Shown here one piece after another: positions 21,420 to 32,374 of a stretch of DNA of 64,000 nucleotides (the stretch's first letter is position 1; every line of letters starts with the position of its first letter). Under the pieces are notes generated by a model. The model was not told the origin of the DNA. It worked only from the letters and a program-made list of their open reading frames with translations, and did no database searches. The position numbers were made by a program, and so were the translations under genes. Location of the stretch: positions 17,491,272-17,555,271 of the forward strand of contig ML677333.1 in the NCBI GenBank assembly GCA_007922305.1, written 5' to 3'. The stretch comes from Dermatemys mawii. Taxonomy: Eukaryota > Chordata > Testudines > Dermatemydidae.

Positions 21420-22400
21420 AAAGAAGGGAGCTCCTGGAAGGCCAGGAAGTCTTCTTTCGGTTCTCTCATCATTCTTAAAAGGCGGTGGGGTTTTTGCACT
21501 CCAGAGAAGGTAGACACCAGATGGGCACAAAATGCCGGACCAGTACCCGCCATGCAAAGTTCAGCGGCCCCAGCACCACCTGTAGTTCCCTCAGTGTCAT
21601 TTTCTTTGCCCCTTTGAGAGCCCATATCAGTGCTCTCACCAATTTCAACTTCCCTGTAGGTAACATAGAAACACCCCAGACTGTGTTTAGTTCAATGCCC
21701 ATTTAGGTTAAACTTTGGGCAAGGCATTCTGTTTTTTTCTGTGGCAAGGGGGACCCTGAGGCACTTAGCTAGGTTCTGAAACACATGAAACGTGTACTTA
21801 CCATTGCCTGTCACCAATCTTCTTGCATATAAGAAGTTGTCGAGATGTAGAAAAGTCTCAGGCACTGTTGCCACTTCAACATGTAGGTGAATCTTCTGAA
21901 AGCAGCACATGACACTGAGCATCCATGGGCATGGCTTTTTCAAAATAACAGGGGCCTTCAACCTAAAAGTCCCAAGCAAGTTAAAATGCCTGAGATACAC
22001 TGCAAGCAACTGGATGCAAGTATAGCTACCACAGCATCAAAAGGTGAGCACCTCACTGAACACAGCTGGAGTCAATAAAGTCACTTACTGATGAGCCCTG
22101 GGGGTAGGACAGATGATGGATTTCCTTCTTTGGTACCTCATCCAGGGGAGATATGCACAATTCTAGCACTGGAAGTGTTGGGAAGAGGCCTGCACTCTCC
22201 TTGCTGCCATCTCCAAGGTAAACTTTGCCCTTGCTCAAAGCCTTTAACAGACTTCAAGTTCTCTGTCCAGGAGTGACACCTGAAATCAGCTGAAAATCCA
22301 TTCCATAAACAAGCTATGTCTTTTTTCCTGGGGTAGTCCAATAACAAACACCGTAACACGTTTATACAAATTATACTCTCATAAATGCAAAGGGCTGCAG
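21420..22400 (-). pseudogene. DIRS/Ngaro-type retrotransposon RT-RNase H remnant
   Basis: Read on the minus strand from 22360 downwards, the frames line up with tyrosine-recombinase retrotransposons. In order: LLDYPRKKDIACLWNGFSADF, NLKSVKGFEQG, SPLDEVPKK, IHHLSYPQGSSVSDFID (an RT motif), and GNGKYTFHVFQNLAKCLRVPLA. Then come IELNTVWGVSMLP, LRELQVVLGPLNFAWRV (RNase H-side motif) and KPHRLLRMMREPKEDFLAF. The active-site block, normally LDD, reads HLDNFL, so a catalytic aspartate is lost. There are several frame changes. The tyrosine recombinase and the terminal repeats are not found here. Ty3/gypsy is the main alternative, but LRELQ...LNFA is much more like DIRS. Confidence 0.75.
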
Positions 22401-22947
22401 GCCAGCTCTCAGGAATTTCACCTTAGGTCTGCGGGTTTTCCCTCTTTCTTTTGTCCTTTTTCCCCCTTCCTCTTCCCTGAACAGCAAGGTAAATAAATCC
22501 AAAAATACCCCTTTCCAAAGCTTATCCTTAACCCTGTAGATGCTTCCCAAGCAAGCAACATAAGCTCTAGGGCATCAGCTGCCATGTCTCCTGCTGTGGA
22601 TTTTCAGGAATGCTGCAACCTGGCAATGGCGTGAGGGGTAATCCTTCCTGATTGCTCCATGTTCTACTGCAGGATATCAGTCCCACCCCAAACCTGCAAC
22701 AATATTACTGCCTCATCAGAGAGGGGCCCACTCTGGGCTGACCTCAGCTGCCACCCTTTCCTCTCAGTGCTGAAGATCACAACAACCTCCTTCGTTATCG
22801 GTGGGCTGCTGGCAATGCCTACTGCCGTACCCCTAAGATGCCTGTTGGATTGTACGTCTAGCACTTAACCGTACTTGTGTCCAACTATAGCCTCCACTCA
22901 CATGTGTACCAGACCAAAGAAACAGTGCAGTGCACCGCACAAGGACT
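22401..22947. other. Unassigned; may be upstream DIRS/Ngaro sequence
   Basis: This lies immediately upstream, in element orientation, of the DIRS-like RT. It may contain its first ORF in decayed form, but I cannot identify a domain. The 66-codon minus frame at 22664-22864 is unrecognised. Confidence 0.3.
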
Positions 22948-23215
22948 TAGGCCTTGTGTGCACCAACAAGGGACGCTGGTAGAGCTATTTTTCTAGTAAA
23001 GCCATACCAACAAATTCTCCTAGTGTAGACACAAGTTATAATGGCAAAAAGTGCTTTTGACAGTATAGTTCACACCACTTCCTCTAATGAAATAAGCTAT
23101 ACTGGCAAAAGCACAGTACACTATGGTTTTTGGTGTACAGTTGTGTTGGCTAGGGGAATGCTTTTTTCACACTCCTAACCAATGTGGCTATGCCAGGAAA
23201 ACTTTTAAGTGCCTC
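22948..23215. repeat. MITE-like repeat with internal inverted segments
   Basis: The repeated themes are: gtgtagacacaagttataatgg, a gcaaaaagtgcttttg block and its inverse-like caaaagcac, and tataccaac / gttggc pairs. These are typical of long palindromic DNA-transposon MITEs in reptiles. The left end (aggccttgtgtgcacc) is plausible; the right end is unclear. Confidence 0.5.
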
Positions 23216-23724
23216 AGAGGATCATGCCATCAAAAAGCAAGCAATACCAAGATACAGCAATTATAAAGACCGATGAGTCCCAAGAATTGGAAAATATAAT
23301 TATATTTCCAGGGAAAAAACAGAATTGGCAAGATGTTTCACCCAAAAGACCGCAGCATATTTGTCCAAACTAAAAATACAGTTGAGTACAAGAAAAATTA
23401 CAAGAGACCTTTTACATGTTAAATAATGCTAACACCTTGAAGCAAGTTTGAAATTCTGACAATTGCAATTACTATTCTTATTTGTTATTATTTATCCTAT
23501 GCCCAAATGTTTCTCTTATAAGATTTTATAGGTTTGCTATACCACTTTGGGCAGTGTACTCTTATTATAAACCTGCCATTTAGAAACCATTCAGCTTCAA
23601 AATGTTTCACAGAAGAGTAATTCAACCATGTGAGGACATAGATAAGAGAAAAAAAGCACACAGGGGATGCATAGGGGCCTTAATGTTGAAAAGCATCATG
23701 CGCCCCAAACAAATCAAATTAAGA
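23216..23724. other. Unassigned non-coding sequence
   Basis: AT-rich, no recognisable gene or repeat. Confidence 0.4.
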
Positions 23725-23996
23725 CTAAGGCCCCAATTTAGCAAAGCATTTAAACACATGCTTAACATTAAAGTTATATTTAAATTGATCCCTGTTCATC
23801 AAGGGCCTGAACCAAACTCCATTATAGTCAATGCAAAAATTCCCATAAACTTCAGTGGGCTATGGGCCAGACCTCAAAGCATTTAAGCATGTTTAATTTT
23901 AAGAATCTACTTAAGTCTCATTGAGTCCATTAGAAATTAAGCATATTTCTTAGCACTAAACCAATGCTTTCTAAGTGTTTTCCTGAATTCAGACCC
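23725..23996. mobile_element. Palindromic MITE containing a second small MITE
   Basis: The outer arms are aaggccccaatttagcaaag with agcatttaaacacatgctta, mirrored by gctttctaagtgttttcctg and aattcagacc. A second palindrome, gggcctgaaccaaactcc to ggagtttgg-like cttcagtgggctatgggccagacct, sits inside at about 23800-23877. Related arms occur at 25312-25453 and 63141-63217. A mariner-derived origin is likely but not proven. Confidence 0.6.
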
Positions 23997-24060
23997 AAGT
24001 CGGGGAAATGATTTTGAAGTAGTTTTCATAATTTAAGAAAAATCTCACTGTCCTTCTAAG

Positions 24061-24504
24061 CATGGGCGGTGTGTGAACCGCTAGTTGGGGGAGGCTAGCC
24101 CCCGCCTCCCCCTTTCCTCTCGAGGTCTCGTCCTTTCTACATCCCCCACCCCCACGCCGGAGCCCAAAGGGCCTCCACAAGCGCAGCTACTGATCCAAGC
24201 CCAGGTTAGCCCCCCAACCCCGGAGCACCAGCGGCACACGGCCCCATTCTCCCCAGCCCCAGACCACCAAGAGGGGGTGGTGCGGCTCATACCCCCAGCC
24301 TCAGAACACCAGGAGGGCAGGCAGCATGGCCCCAGCCCAAGCCAGGGCCAACGCACAGCGGGACTACTGGATTCTGGAGCAGCACAGCATGCAGAACAGG
24401 AAATTCAAGTGCAGGGAGAGGCTGGGGGTGGGGCATGGGCAGGGCCATGCCTGGCTGTCTGGGGAGGCACAGCCTCCCCCAGTCTATGGTACCTGCCGCC
24501 CATG
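24061..24504. mobile_element. hAT element with perfect 8-bp duplication, Ac-like target
   Basis: The 8-bp flanks cttctaag at 24053-24060 and 24505-24512 are identical. The ends are catgggcgg and ccgcccatg, with further inverse similarity (gggggaggct near the left, cctccccc near the right). The interior is very C-rich. The 149-codon plus frame and its minus shadows are compositional artefacts of that interior. The target fits nTnnnnAn rather than nnnTAnnn. Confidence 0.9.
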
Positions 24505-24512
24505 CTTCTAAG

Positions 24513-25311
24513 TCTCCTAGATACCTACAATTGAAACTGAAATCTGCTTGTGAGTGCTGAACTATGAACATCATGTTGGTTTTGTGCAAGAGAGACAGAA
24601 AAGGAGAGAATTGGTGTACGTAGTTTGGAGAAGAAAAATAATATCACTGATTACAGGGACCTTGCAGATAGGAAATAAAAAAAACCAGGCCCAGTTTTTA
24701 GGCCAGACAACCTTGACTGTGTCTTTCTCAGCTGAATAAAAAAGAAATGGGATAGATCTCAAAGAAGCAAAATACCATAATTTGGTCATACATTCTATGA
24801 TAGATTGAAATGTGATAAAAGTAAGATTGATGCAATTTTGAGTATGCCACTGCCTGAAAATAGGATAGGTTTCCAGGCACGTTGACCAATCTGTGAAAAT
24901 GTAATGTATCAGAACATGCAGCACTCCTAAAAGAAATTCTTGAAAAGATGAGAGAAGAGTAATGGAAAAGCTCTAGGGATGCTAAAACAAATGCCCACCA
25001 ACCTCCTAGTGTTATAGAATTAGTATCTCAGTCAAGTAGTAAAACCCTCTGTAGATGCAGCCAGAAGGGAGCAGGAACATACTGCAAAAAAGAGATGTAA
25101 TGGCATAAGCTTTAAAAGCAAAAGCCAGAAACACAGATGGCTTGTGCTTACATTGAAAAGAAAAAAAAAAGCCAGCAACAGTGCGCAGGTCGGAAAATTG
25201 CAACAACGAAAACATAGGAGAAAAAATAAGGTTGTAAGATTAATGATATAAAATAAATTAATTATACTTGCCAAAAATAGTCAAATCACTGACCAGCTGG
25301 AAATAGAGATT
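24513..25311. other. Unassigned non-coding sequence
   Basis: No gene or nameable repeat. The opposed open frames at 24571-24924 (-) and 24554-24739 (+) show no domains. Confidence 0.4.
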
Positions 25312-25453
25312 AAGACCCCAGTAAAGGAAAGCATTCCTTTAAGGAAAGGCATGGAACTTCAACACATGCTTAAAGTTAAGTGTAAGCTAAAATTCTTTCT
25401 TGAATGGGATTAAGGTTCAGCATTCGCTTAAGTGCTTTCCTTAATCAGGCCTA
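25312..25453. repeat. Palindromic MITE, relative of 23725-23996
   Basis: The left arm (aagaccccagtaaaggaaagc) and right arm (gcttaagtgctttccttaat, caggcctaa) are inverse-related. The middle has tgcttaaagttaagtgtaag. Decayed, no clear duplication. Confidence 0.55.
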
Positions 25454-27540
25454 AATTAATAAACAGAACAGGTTGAGTACTTACCAAAAAAAAGTCAACA
25501 GTTTTTTTCTTCTTCAGATTTGTAAGCAAATTTGCTTCCCCTTGTGTTTGTATCTTGTTTGTGTTTAGTTTCTTCAAATACTCTAGCAAACAAGTTTCCT
25601 GGCAGGATAGTTTGTGGAAATATTAAGTGAAGATTCGATAATATTCCTAGGGAGTTAACTTCAAATTTGCCAACACAATATTCACTTGACTAGTAGATTC
25701 TCTGATCTTGATTTCAGAGGATAATGTGCAAGGAAAACACAGTGCCTTGGAGCCAGGCTCTTGAGATCTAACCTGTGCAGTTAGGCCCCCTATGCCCACG
25801 CAGCAAGCCAGTGGAACAGTTACATGATAAAGGCTTTAAGTGGCTCAAAAAGCTTTACACTCACCTGACCAGTCTATCAGCATTTCACTTATAAAACATC
25901 CTCAGGGGTTCATAACTCTTCCATTCAAAGAAAATCACTGTGTGTTGGAACTTAGATTACACATATCCTCAGCCTACAAGCAGTTTAAAATGTTACTTAT
26001 TTTTTAAAAATCTTTTGAATTTTATGCCATTTTTCATATATTGGAAGAAGGCATAAAAATTAAAGTGTATTTTAGGGGGGAGTTCTCATTCTGAATGCTT
26101 TAAAAAACAATCTTTTTCCAAAAATGGAAATTTTACACTAATTTAAATGATTCCACCCCAAGGAGTGATATTATTTGGAGCCAAAGACAGTCATCATGTC
26201 AGACACATTTTTCTCTATTATGTGGAAAATGTTATAGTTGACTCCAGTCCTGGTAACAATGTTGTCAAATGTTGTTTTACAAGGATTAACATAATAAACC
26301 GAACAGCTCGGAAGCAGCTGATGTTGTCCCCTGAATAAATAATAAGTTATTTTTCTGAGATGGGTGAAACTTTGGCACAGAGTGAATTAAAACCCCATTG
26401 AGACTGATAGGTGTGAATTCATCCTCTAATTAACATATCTGTAAACATAAGCCCAAACCTAAAACAAAAGATGTGTATGAACCTACCTAGGAGCTTTTGG
26501 CTAAATATTGTTGTTGGGGCTTTGGGTAGTTTTTTGGGTTTTTTGGTTTGTTCTGGTGTTGGGTTGTTTTAGGGGGAAGAGGCATCACACAGAAACTGAT
26601 AACAGATAAGAGAGAAGGATAGGCCAAAAAACCAAGCAGGAGCCTTTGGGACAAGATGACACTGGAAAAAAAAAAAGCTAGACAGAGAGCTTTTGGGTCT
26701 GGCATTGGCTAAAGATGCTTAAGGGCTATAAACTAAGAAATGCTCCTTTTGTTTGAGGTTCCTTCTGAGTTCAAAGACATAGTTCATTCTTTGTAAATAA
26801 GCGAGACAGTATCAAAGAAAATAACTGACTCCATCAATTTCCACTTCCAAGTGGAACATCCCAAGGGTCCTGAACTTTGACTAGCCACGTGGGTTTTTTA
26901 TTTTGTTGTTTAACGACCTTAATCATGTCTATATGTGATGATTTGAAATACTGTAAAGCTTCCTTAGTCTTATTGCATTTTATCAGGTAACTAATAACAG
27001 GTGTTTAAAAAGTTGTCTAAGTATATTTACAGGATAGATAGTAAGAGTCTGTCAAATAATTCATGTTTTTAAAAGTTTTATATTTATATATATATTTGGT
27101 GGGATATTCCCCCCACAGAATATAGCAGTGGCACTAATGATTACCTCATATTATTAAAAAGCTGCCTTCCTAGTTACTTGTCTGCATTATAGAAATGAAA
27201 CTATTGTGCATTATATAAACAAATGTAAAAATGTCACAACAAATTAAACAAGTTTTATGAAGCACCTGAAGCTGATTCCTATTTCTAAACAGAGCACTGG
27301 AGTTGGCCAGAGACCGATCATTCTGTTTTGCAGCAACTTTTGACATTTGTTTTCATTCCACATATTCATTCCAATATTTTGGAATATTTTCACAAAATAG
27401 AATTGTATCAAACTGTCCATCTGTGATCAAAAAGGTCAGGTTTTTGATTTGGGTCTCTCTCTCTCTTCCCCCCCCCCCCAGTTTGGAAGAGACTAGACGT
27501 TAGAAACCTGAATCTTACAGTGACTTCTCCTGGGGCTTGA
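25454..27540. other. Unassigned; several low-complexity stretches
   Basis: Contains a G/T-rich stretch (26505-26577), a TATA run near 27082-27098, a CT run at about 27454-27466 and a C run at 27468-27479. No gene is recognised. Confidence 0.45.
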
Positions 27541-27640
27541 GCCAAGGTATTTAACCTCTCTGCCTTCACTTCTCCACATGTAAAGTGAGGCAAATAATCC
27601 TTACCTATCTCCCCAGACTTCTGTGAATCTGACTACTGCC
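27541..27640 (+). repeat. MIR-like SINE fragment
   Basis: The order aaggtatttaacctctctgc, cttctccacatgtaaagtg, and aataatccttacctatctcc matches the central and 3' part of MIR/CORE SINEs. The tRNA head is lost. Confidence 0.6.
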
Positions 27641-27739
27641 AATCCCTAACCAGTGAGTTAATAGTGCATGGCATATCTTTTCAAAGATTTTTTAAAAATG
27701 AGCCTTTAGCTGTCAAAGTATCCTTATTGTATTTTTTTT

Positions 27740-27875
27740 TTTATTGGAGATGCTCTCTTAGATTGTAAACACTTTGGGATGGAGGCTGCCCTTTTTTTCT
27801 GTGCTTATACAGCACCTAACACATGGATCTTGGTCCATGCCTAGGGCTCCCAGGTACTCTGATAATACTTGTAAA
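27740..27875 (+). repeat. Reptile interspersed repeat, LINE/SINE 3' end type
   Basis: The theme is gattgtaaacactttgggat, then cagcacctaacacatgg, then tggtccatgcctagggctcc and a ctctgataatac tail. The same theme recurs at 39290-39410 and, more decayed, at 41240-41345. I take it as the 3' end of an old LINE-mobilised family; the exact family is not certain. Confidence 0.5.
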
Positions 27876-28664
27876 AATGCTATCTTTTTTAGTCTCAACA
27901 GTTGAGCTTGAAGCTTGACATGTTCACGGGGAGGAACAAGTGAACCTCTAAGCTAAGCATACCGACATTTAGAATATTCACCATGCCAGCATATAACTTC
28001 ACTCCACACAAAGCCACCTCCCAGGCTAACTTACATCACGTCTTTTTCTTCTCTGCAAAACTTCTTAAATGTGCATCTTGTAAATTTATTGGTAATTGGT
28101 ATGAAGCCAGCACACAATTCTCTGGCATATGCTCATTAAACTTCTCAGTGAGGATTAATTAGTACTGCAAAAGCATTTTGAAGATGAAATGTGTTGTATG
28201 CATACGAAAGGATTATCATCATTATAACACTGTAAGAAAATTAGCAATGACTAAGGGATAGTTTAAAAGAACTCCCGCTGAAAATTAAATTAAGTGGCCC
28301 ATTTTTCAGACAACATTTGAATAAGAATCAAACACAACCTTACATGGATTCTGAATCTGTTTCTCTGGAGTGAGGAGGATGCCATCTTGGGTCAGCAAAG
28401 GCGAGGCCAATGGGGCTGGGAAATGTGATCAGTGAGGAAAAGGATAAAGGTTATATTAAAAGTAACTCACAAGACACATTTGACATTTTGCTTATATGCT
28501 CTTGGTCTGTTATTTAAATGTCACGCTGTAATGAGATCTACAAACCCCATACTGAGCTTAGGCGGAGGAGAGGAGCCTCTCCTCTCTACAGACAAGCAGC
28601 TAGAACAACCCACACGCAGCTCCCAGGGCTGCCAATTATGGGATTTGTCACTCACAGCTTCATC
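27876..28664. other. Unassigned non-coding sequence
   Basis: No gene or repeat family recognised. Confidence 0.4.
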
Positions 28665-28672
28665 CAATAGAG

Positions 28673-28983
28673 CAAGGGTAGGCAACCTATGGCACATGTG
28701 CCAAAGGCAGCACGCAAGCTGATTTTCAGTGGCACTCACACTGCCCAGGTCCTGGCCACCGGTCTCGGGGGTGCTGCATTTTAGTTTAATTTTAAATTAA
28801 GCTTCTTAAACATTTTTGAAACCTTATTTACTTTACATACAACAATAGTTTAGTTATATATTAAAGACTTATAGAAAGAGACCTTCTAAAAACGTTAAAC
28901 TGTATTACTGACACACGAAACCTTAAATTAGAGTGAATAAATGAAGACTCGGCACACCACTTCCGAAAGGTTGCCAACCCCTG
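28673..28983. mobile_element. Non-autonomous hAT element with perfect 8-bp duplication
   Basis: Flanks caatagag at 28665-28672 and 28984-28991 are identical. The ends caagggtaggcaacctatgg and aaaggttgccaacccctg are inverse complements over about 18 bp. The 311-bp interior is AT-rich and non-coding. The duplication has the central TA of Buster-type hAT targets. Confidence 0.93.
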
Positions 28984-28991
28984 CAATAGAG

Positions 28992-29609
28992 GAAACAGGG
29001 CCTACTGTAAAGGCAAGAGTGCAGAGAAGGAAGGGAGACAGAAAGCCTGGAACAGCAAAGGGGCAACATCTCTGCACCAAGCTGCCTCCCTGTGCACTGA
29101 GGCATGGTTCTGGACTCAGTCAAAAAACTGCTCTGATCGGGGGCAAGCTAAGGTGGTCCCAGTGAGGCGAGCCGTGACCCTCCAAAGGATCACACTGGGA
29201 GTCAAAGACACATCCATACAGATTTTAAACTCTTTGGGACCCCGAGTCAAAGCACATAGATATCAGCAGAAGAATTCCTCTTGATTATATGGACTTTGGA
29301 ACCAGCCAGGGACAGTGTAACAACTAGGCAGCTGCCTAGGGCGCCAAGATTTGGAGGCTAAAGTACTCATAACAGGCTCATCCTCTTCACAGATAGTAAA
29401 GATTGCATTATCACACACTTTATACAATCTTCTCGGGTGCATACAAAAAGATGTAGCCATAATAAAGCAACTTCCTTGGAGGGTTTAGGTGAGTTAATGT
29501 GCCAAAACATGGTATCTTGCTCTTCACCCGCAATCTCAACAACAATTCAGTCAGGTTACTTATAGGGAACGTATGGCAAACGGACTGCCCATAAGCACAG
29601 GAACAAAAT
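28992..29609. other. Unassigned non-coding sequence
   Basis: No recognisable gene or repeat. Confidence 0.4.
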
Positions 29610-29812
29610 GATTATTTTTATGTTTAAATTATTTATATTGCATTAATTCCCAGAGCTCCCATCACGATCAGGACTCTTCTCTGCTAGACACAGTGCAAAC
29701 ACAGAATAAGAGATGAACAGAAGAAAAGGGGATACACCTATCTCACAAAACAAATTTTTGTGCCTCAGTTTCTTCTGTAAAAATGGGGATAAAATAATTT
29801 ACCCCCTGGACA
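29610..29812 (+). repeat. Two SINE-like fragments in series
   Basis: At 29628-29712 the theme attatttatattgcattaat, cccagagctcccatcacgatc, and cacagtgcaaacacagaata matches the repeat at 61945-62155. At 29757-29808 a MIR tail follows: tttgtgcctcagtttcttct, gtaaaaatggggataaaata. Both are old fragments. Confidence 0.55.
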
Positions 29813-29934
29813 GAGATGAGGGGATAATTTACAACAATTTATTCAACAGATTTAGCATTTTTTCCCTCACAGTTTGTCCATACAAACTGATTTTCACAAT
29901 TCTGTAGGGCCACCTCAGTGGTGCAAGCTCAGTA

Positions 29935-30190
29935 TGGGTCATTGAAGAGTGTCACAAATACTCTCAGGAAGGTGTCTCAGCCATCCAGCATGGGTGATCA
30001 TGCTCTACCAGAGATGATAACCATTCCAGAAGCTCACCTGTTAGAAGGCTGATGAGCAGTCTCACCTTTACCTGGTCTATCTGGTAGGTGTTGGATGAGA
30101 GCAGGCAATAAAGCCTACATTGGTTCACAACACCTCAAAACTTGCTGCAGATCCTGTCATAGTACTCTGGTAAAGGTACTGGAGGTTCAG
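29935..30190 (-). pseudogene. Ty3/gypsy gag fragment
   Basis: On the minus strand a frame with one internal stop gives VNQCRLYCLLSSNTYQID, then KVRLLISLLTGELLEWLSSL and a glutamate-histidine stretch. This is the capsid-region pattern of vertebrate gypsy gag (NQCRL, S.Y..D..KV, LLTG.AL.W). It lies downstream of the LTR-like segment at 30480-30925 in the same orientation, as a gag should. It is cut off near 29935. The downstream pol of this unit is missing. Confidence 0.72.
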
Positions 30191-30479
30191 GTCCTAAAGG
30201 CAACATGGGCCATGGGGCTGCTTGCAGTCCTGTGATCTGTTCTCACAGGGTGCAATTTTCCACCTGAACTGGGTCCATTGTGGCCTGTAAGGCTTGGTTT
30301 TCCATCTGTCAAAAAGTGCTCTGTTCCTGGAGGCTCAGTGTCCCCTGGAGTGCATGGGGTACCATGCCTGTAGCTTCTGTACCTTTTTGGGGAGGGGGAA
30401 AGTAAAATGATCTGAGCAAACTGCAATGCTAAGTGGCTCGGGCAAGGTAGGGAGCAGTCCAGAGCAGTAGCCAAGCACG

Positions 30480-30925
30480 TGCAGGAGGCCAGATAGCTGG
30501 CAAGTCAAGCTGTATCAAAGATAGTCAGGAGAAATGCTCAAAATTCACAGAACTTGCAGGAGTCAGCAGCTGAAGAAGGCCAGGTCAGTGAGTTGGGGAG
30601 GTGAGGCAGGAAGGCGAGATAGCAGGACAACAAAGCAAGGTTAGGCAATGCAGTAAGGCAACAAGGTAGGGTCAGAAAAGGCAGCAAAACAAGACAGTCT
30701 TGGCAGCAACCAGCAGTGCCCTGTTGCTCAGACAGCTTCCACCTCCTGTTTGGGAGATGTTATATAGTCCAGCTACCCAATGAGAGTGCTGCCTGTCAAC
30801 CTAATCAAAGGATTGGGGCATGGGTGATCTGAGACTGTAGGCCTCTAGCAATAAGACTGTTAGCACAAATAGTTTAATGCATTGCTGTGACACAGTGGCA
30901 AAGGATGCTGCCTAAGGACCTGACA
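30480..30925 (-). mobile_element. Probable gypsy LTR between pol and gag fragments
   Basis: On the minus strand: a CCAAT-like ctcattgggtag, then a TATA box (ctatataacatc at about 30758-30769), then a C/T-rich leader reading toward gag. The promoter order and the position immediately before a gag frame support an LTR with leader. The ends are not sharp. The TG start may be near 30925 (tgtcaggtcc). Confidence 0.55.
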
Positions 30926-30948
30926 GACCTGACCTCAATACTGTAGCC

Positions 30949-32370
30949 CTAACAGTGGTGTGTCCCTGTAGACAAGAAAAAATTGTCCAGTTTCTTTTGA
31001 TGATGCAAAATAGATTTGCTAGCTCTTAAACCAAGCTTAAATGTCTGCACAAAACATTCCACTAGTCTCTTTGTAGCAGCATGATAAGGAGTAGAATGTA
31101 TGTGCTGAATATTATTTGAAAGTAGGAACCTTTTAAATTCTTCAGAACAGAATTGTGATCTATTGTCACATACCAACTTAACAGCAAACCAAACTGACTA
31201 AACAAGGTTCAAAGTTGTCCAATGGTCTTGGTAGCTGTAACAGAAGTCATTCTGAAAACTTCTGGCCATTTTGAATGGGCATTGACTATAACCACAAACA
31301 TGTAACCTTTGAATGGTCTGGCAAAGTCCATCTGACTACATGTCTAAAGTGTCTGAGGCCACAAGCCAGAGCGTAAATGAGCTAGGCCAAAATCATGATG
31401 AACTTGCTGAAGTGTAGTACAGCACATTGCATTCCTCTCAATATCTCTGTCAATCCCTAGCACCAGCTATTACTCCAGGCTATGCCCTTCATCTGTACAA
31501 TGCCAAAATGATCTTTATGAAGAGCTTCCAAACCCTGAGACTGAAGTGATTTCAGAATGATCACATGCATTCCCCATAAAATCAACCTTGAGTCACAGAT
31601 AATTCATGTTGACATGACATAAATTGTGTACACGAGGCATTCTTATGATCCAACACAGTACTTTGTAGTACCCTTCCCTTCACAAGAGAAAGCACATCAT
31701 CCTTAGTGGTTTCTTTGTTGATGTCTGTGCTAGTGATGGGTAATCTACTCATCAAACTGAGATAAAACACTTTGTCCAAAGTGTCTTTGGGTTGACAGGT
31801 GCTTGGGCCTGGCAGGTGTGACAGCTCATCAGCACTGCCATGCTGAATCCCTCTATGGAATTTAATACTATATGAATGAAGCAATGGCCATTGTTGTATA
31901 CAAGCAACAGCCAATGAATTCCATATTTCAGTCCAAAAATTTAAATAAATGGATGATGATTGGGCAAGGTAAAATATCTACCAAACAGATAGGATGGAAC
32001 TTCTGAATTCCGAAAATAATGCTTACAAGCTTCTCACGCTTTTCTCAAGCATAGTGAGTGTTCATAAAGTGAAGGCAATTGTTTTCTGCATGCCATCAGG
32101 AAAATTGTAGGAAAGAACTGAATCCACTCCACATGGTGAAGCATCACAAGCCAATTGTAATGGTAGACAGGCATCAAAGTGCCTAAGAACTTTGGCTGAT
32201 GTCAACAGTTTCTTTGCTTCATTAAATGTGCACTCCCATTCAAGCATCCAGTTCCATTTTTATTTTGCTTCTAACAGTTCATGTAAAGGTGCCAGTACTT
32301 CCACCAGATTAGGCAGAAATTTAACATAGTAGTTAAGTAATTCTAAGGATGAATGGAACTGTGACATGTA
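30949..32370 (-). pseudogene. Ty3/gypsy pol fragment: RT thumb, RNase H, integrase
   Basis: The minus-strand order is as follows. RT connection: NLVEVLAPLHELL. RNase H: ECTFNEAKKLLTSAKVLRHF with LACDASPCGVDSVLS, then IKFHRGIQHGSADELSHLPG. Integrase: HFGIVQMK, then a core with KVTCLW-type residues, and VCDNRSQFCSEEFKRFLLSN plus ECFVQTFKLGLRA, which carry the second aspartate and the glutamate of the DDE triad. There are several stops and frame changes. It stops in the integrase C-terminal region at about 30950, where the LTR-like segment begins. It lacks protease and the RT palm; CR1 sequence abuts at 32375. Confidence 0.85.
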
Positions 32371-32374
32371 TGCA

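Noticed and set aside
24085..24534. 149-codon proline-rich plus-strand frame
   Set aside because: It lies almost entirely in the C-rich interior of the hAT element 24061-24504 and runs past its end into the duplication.
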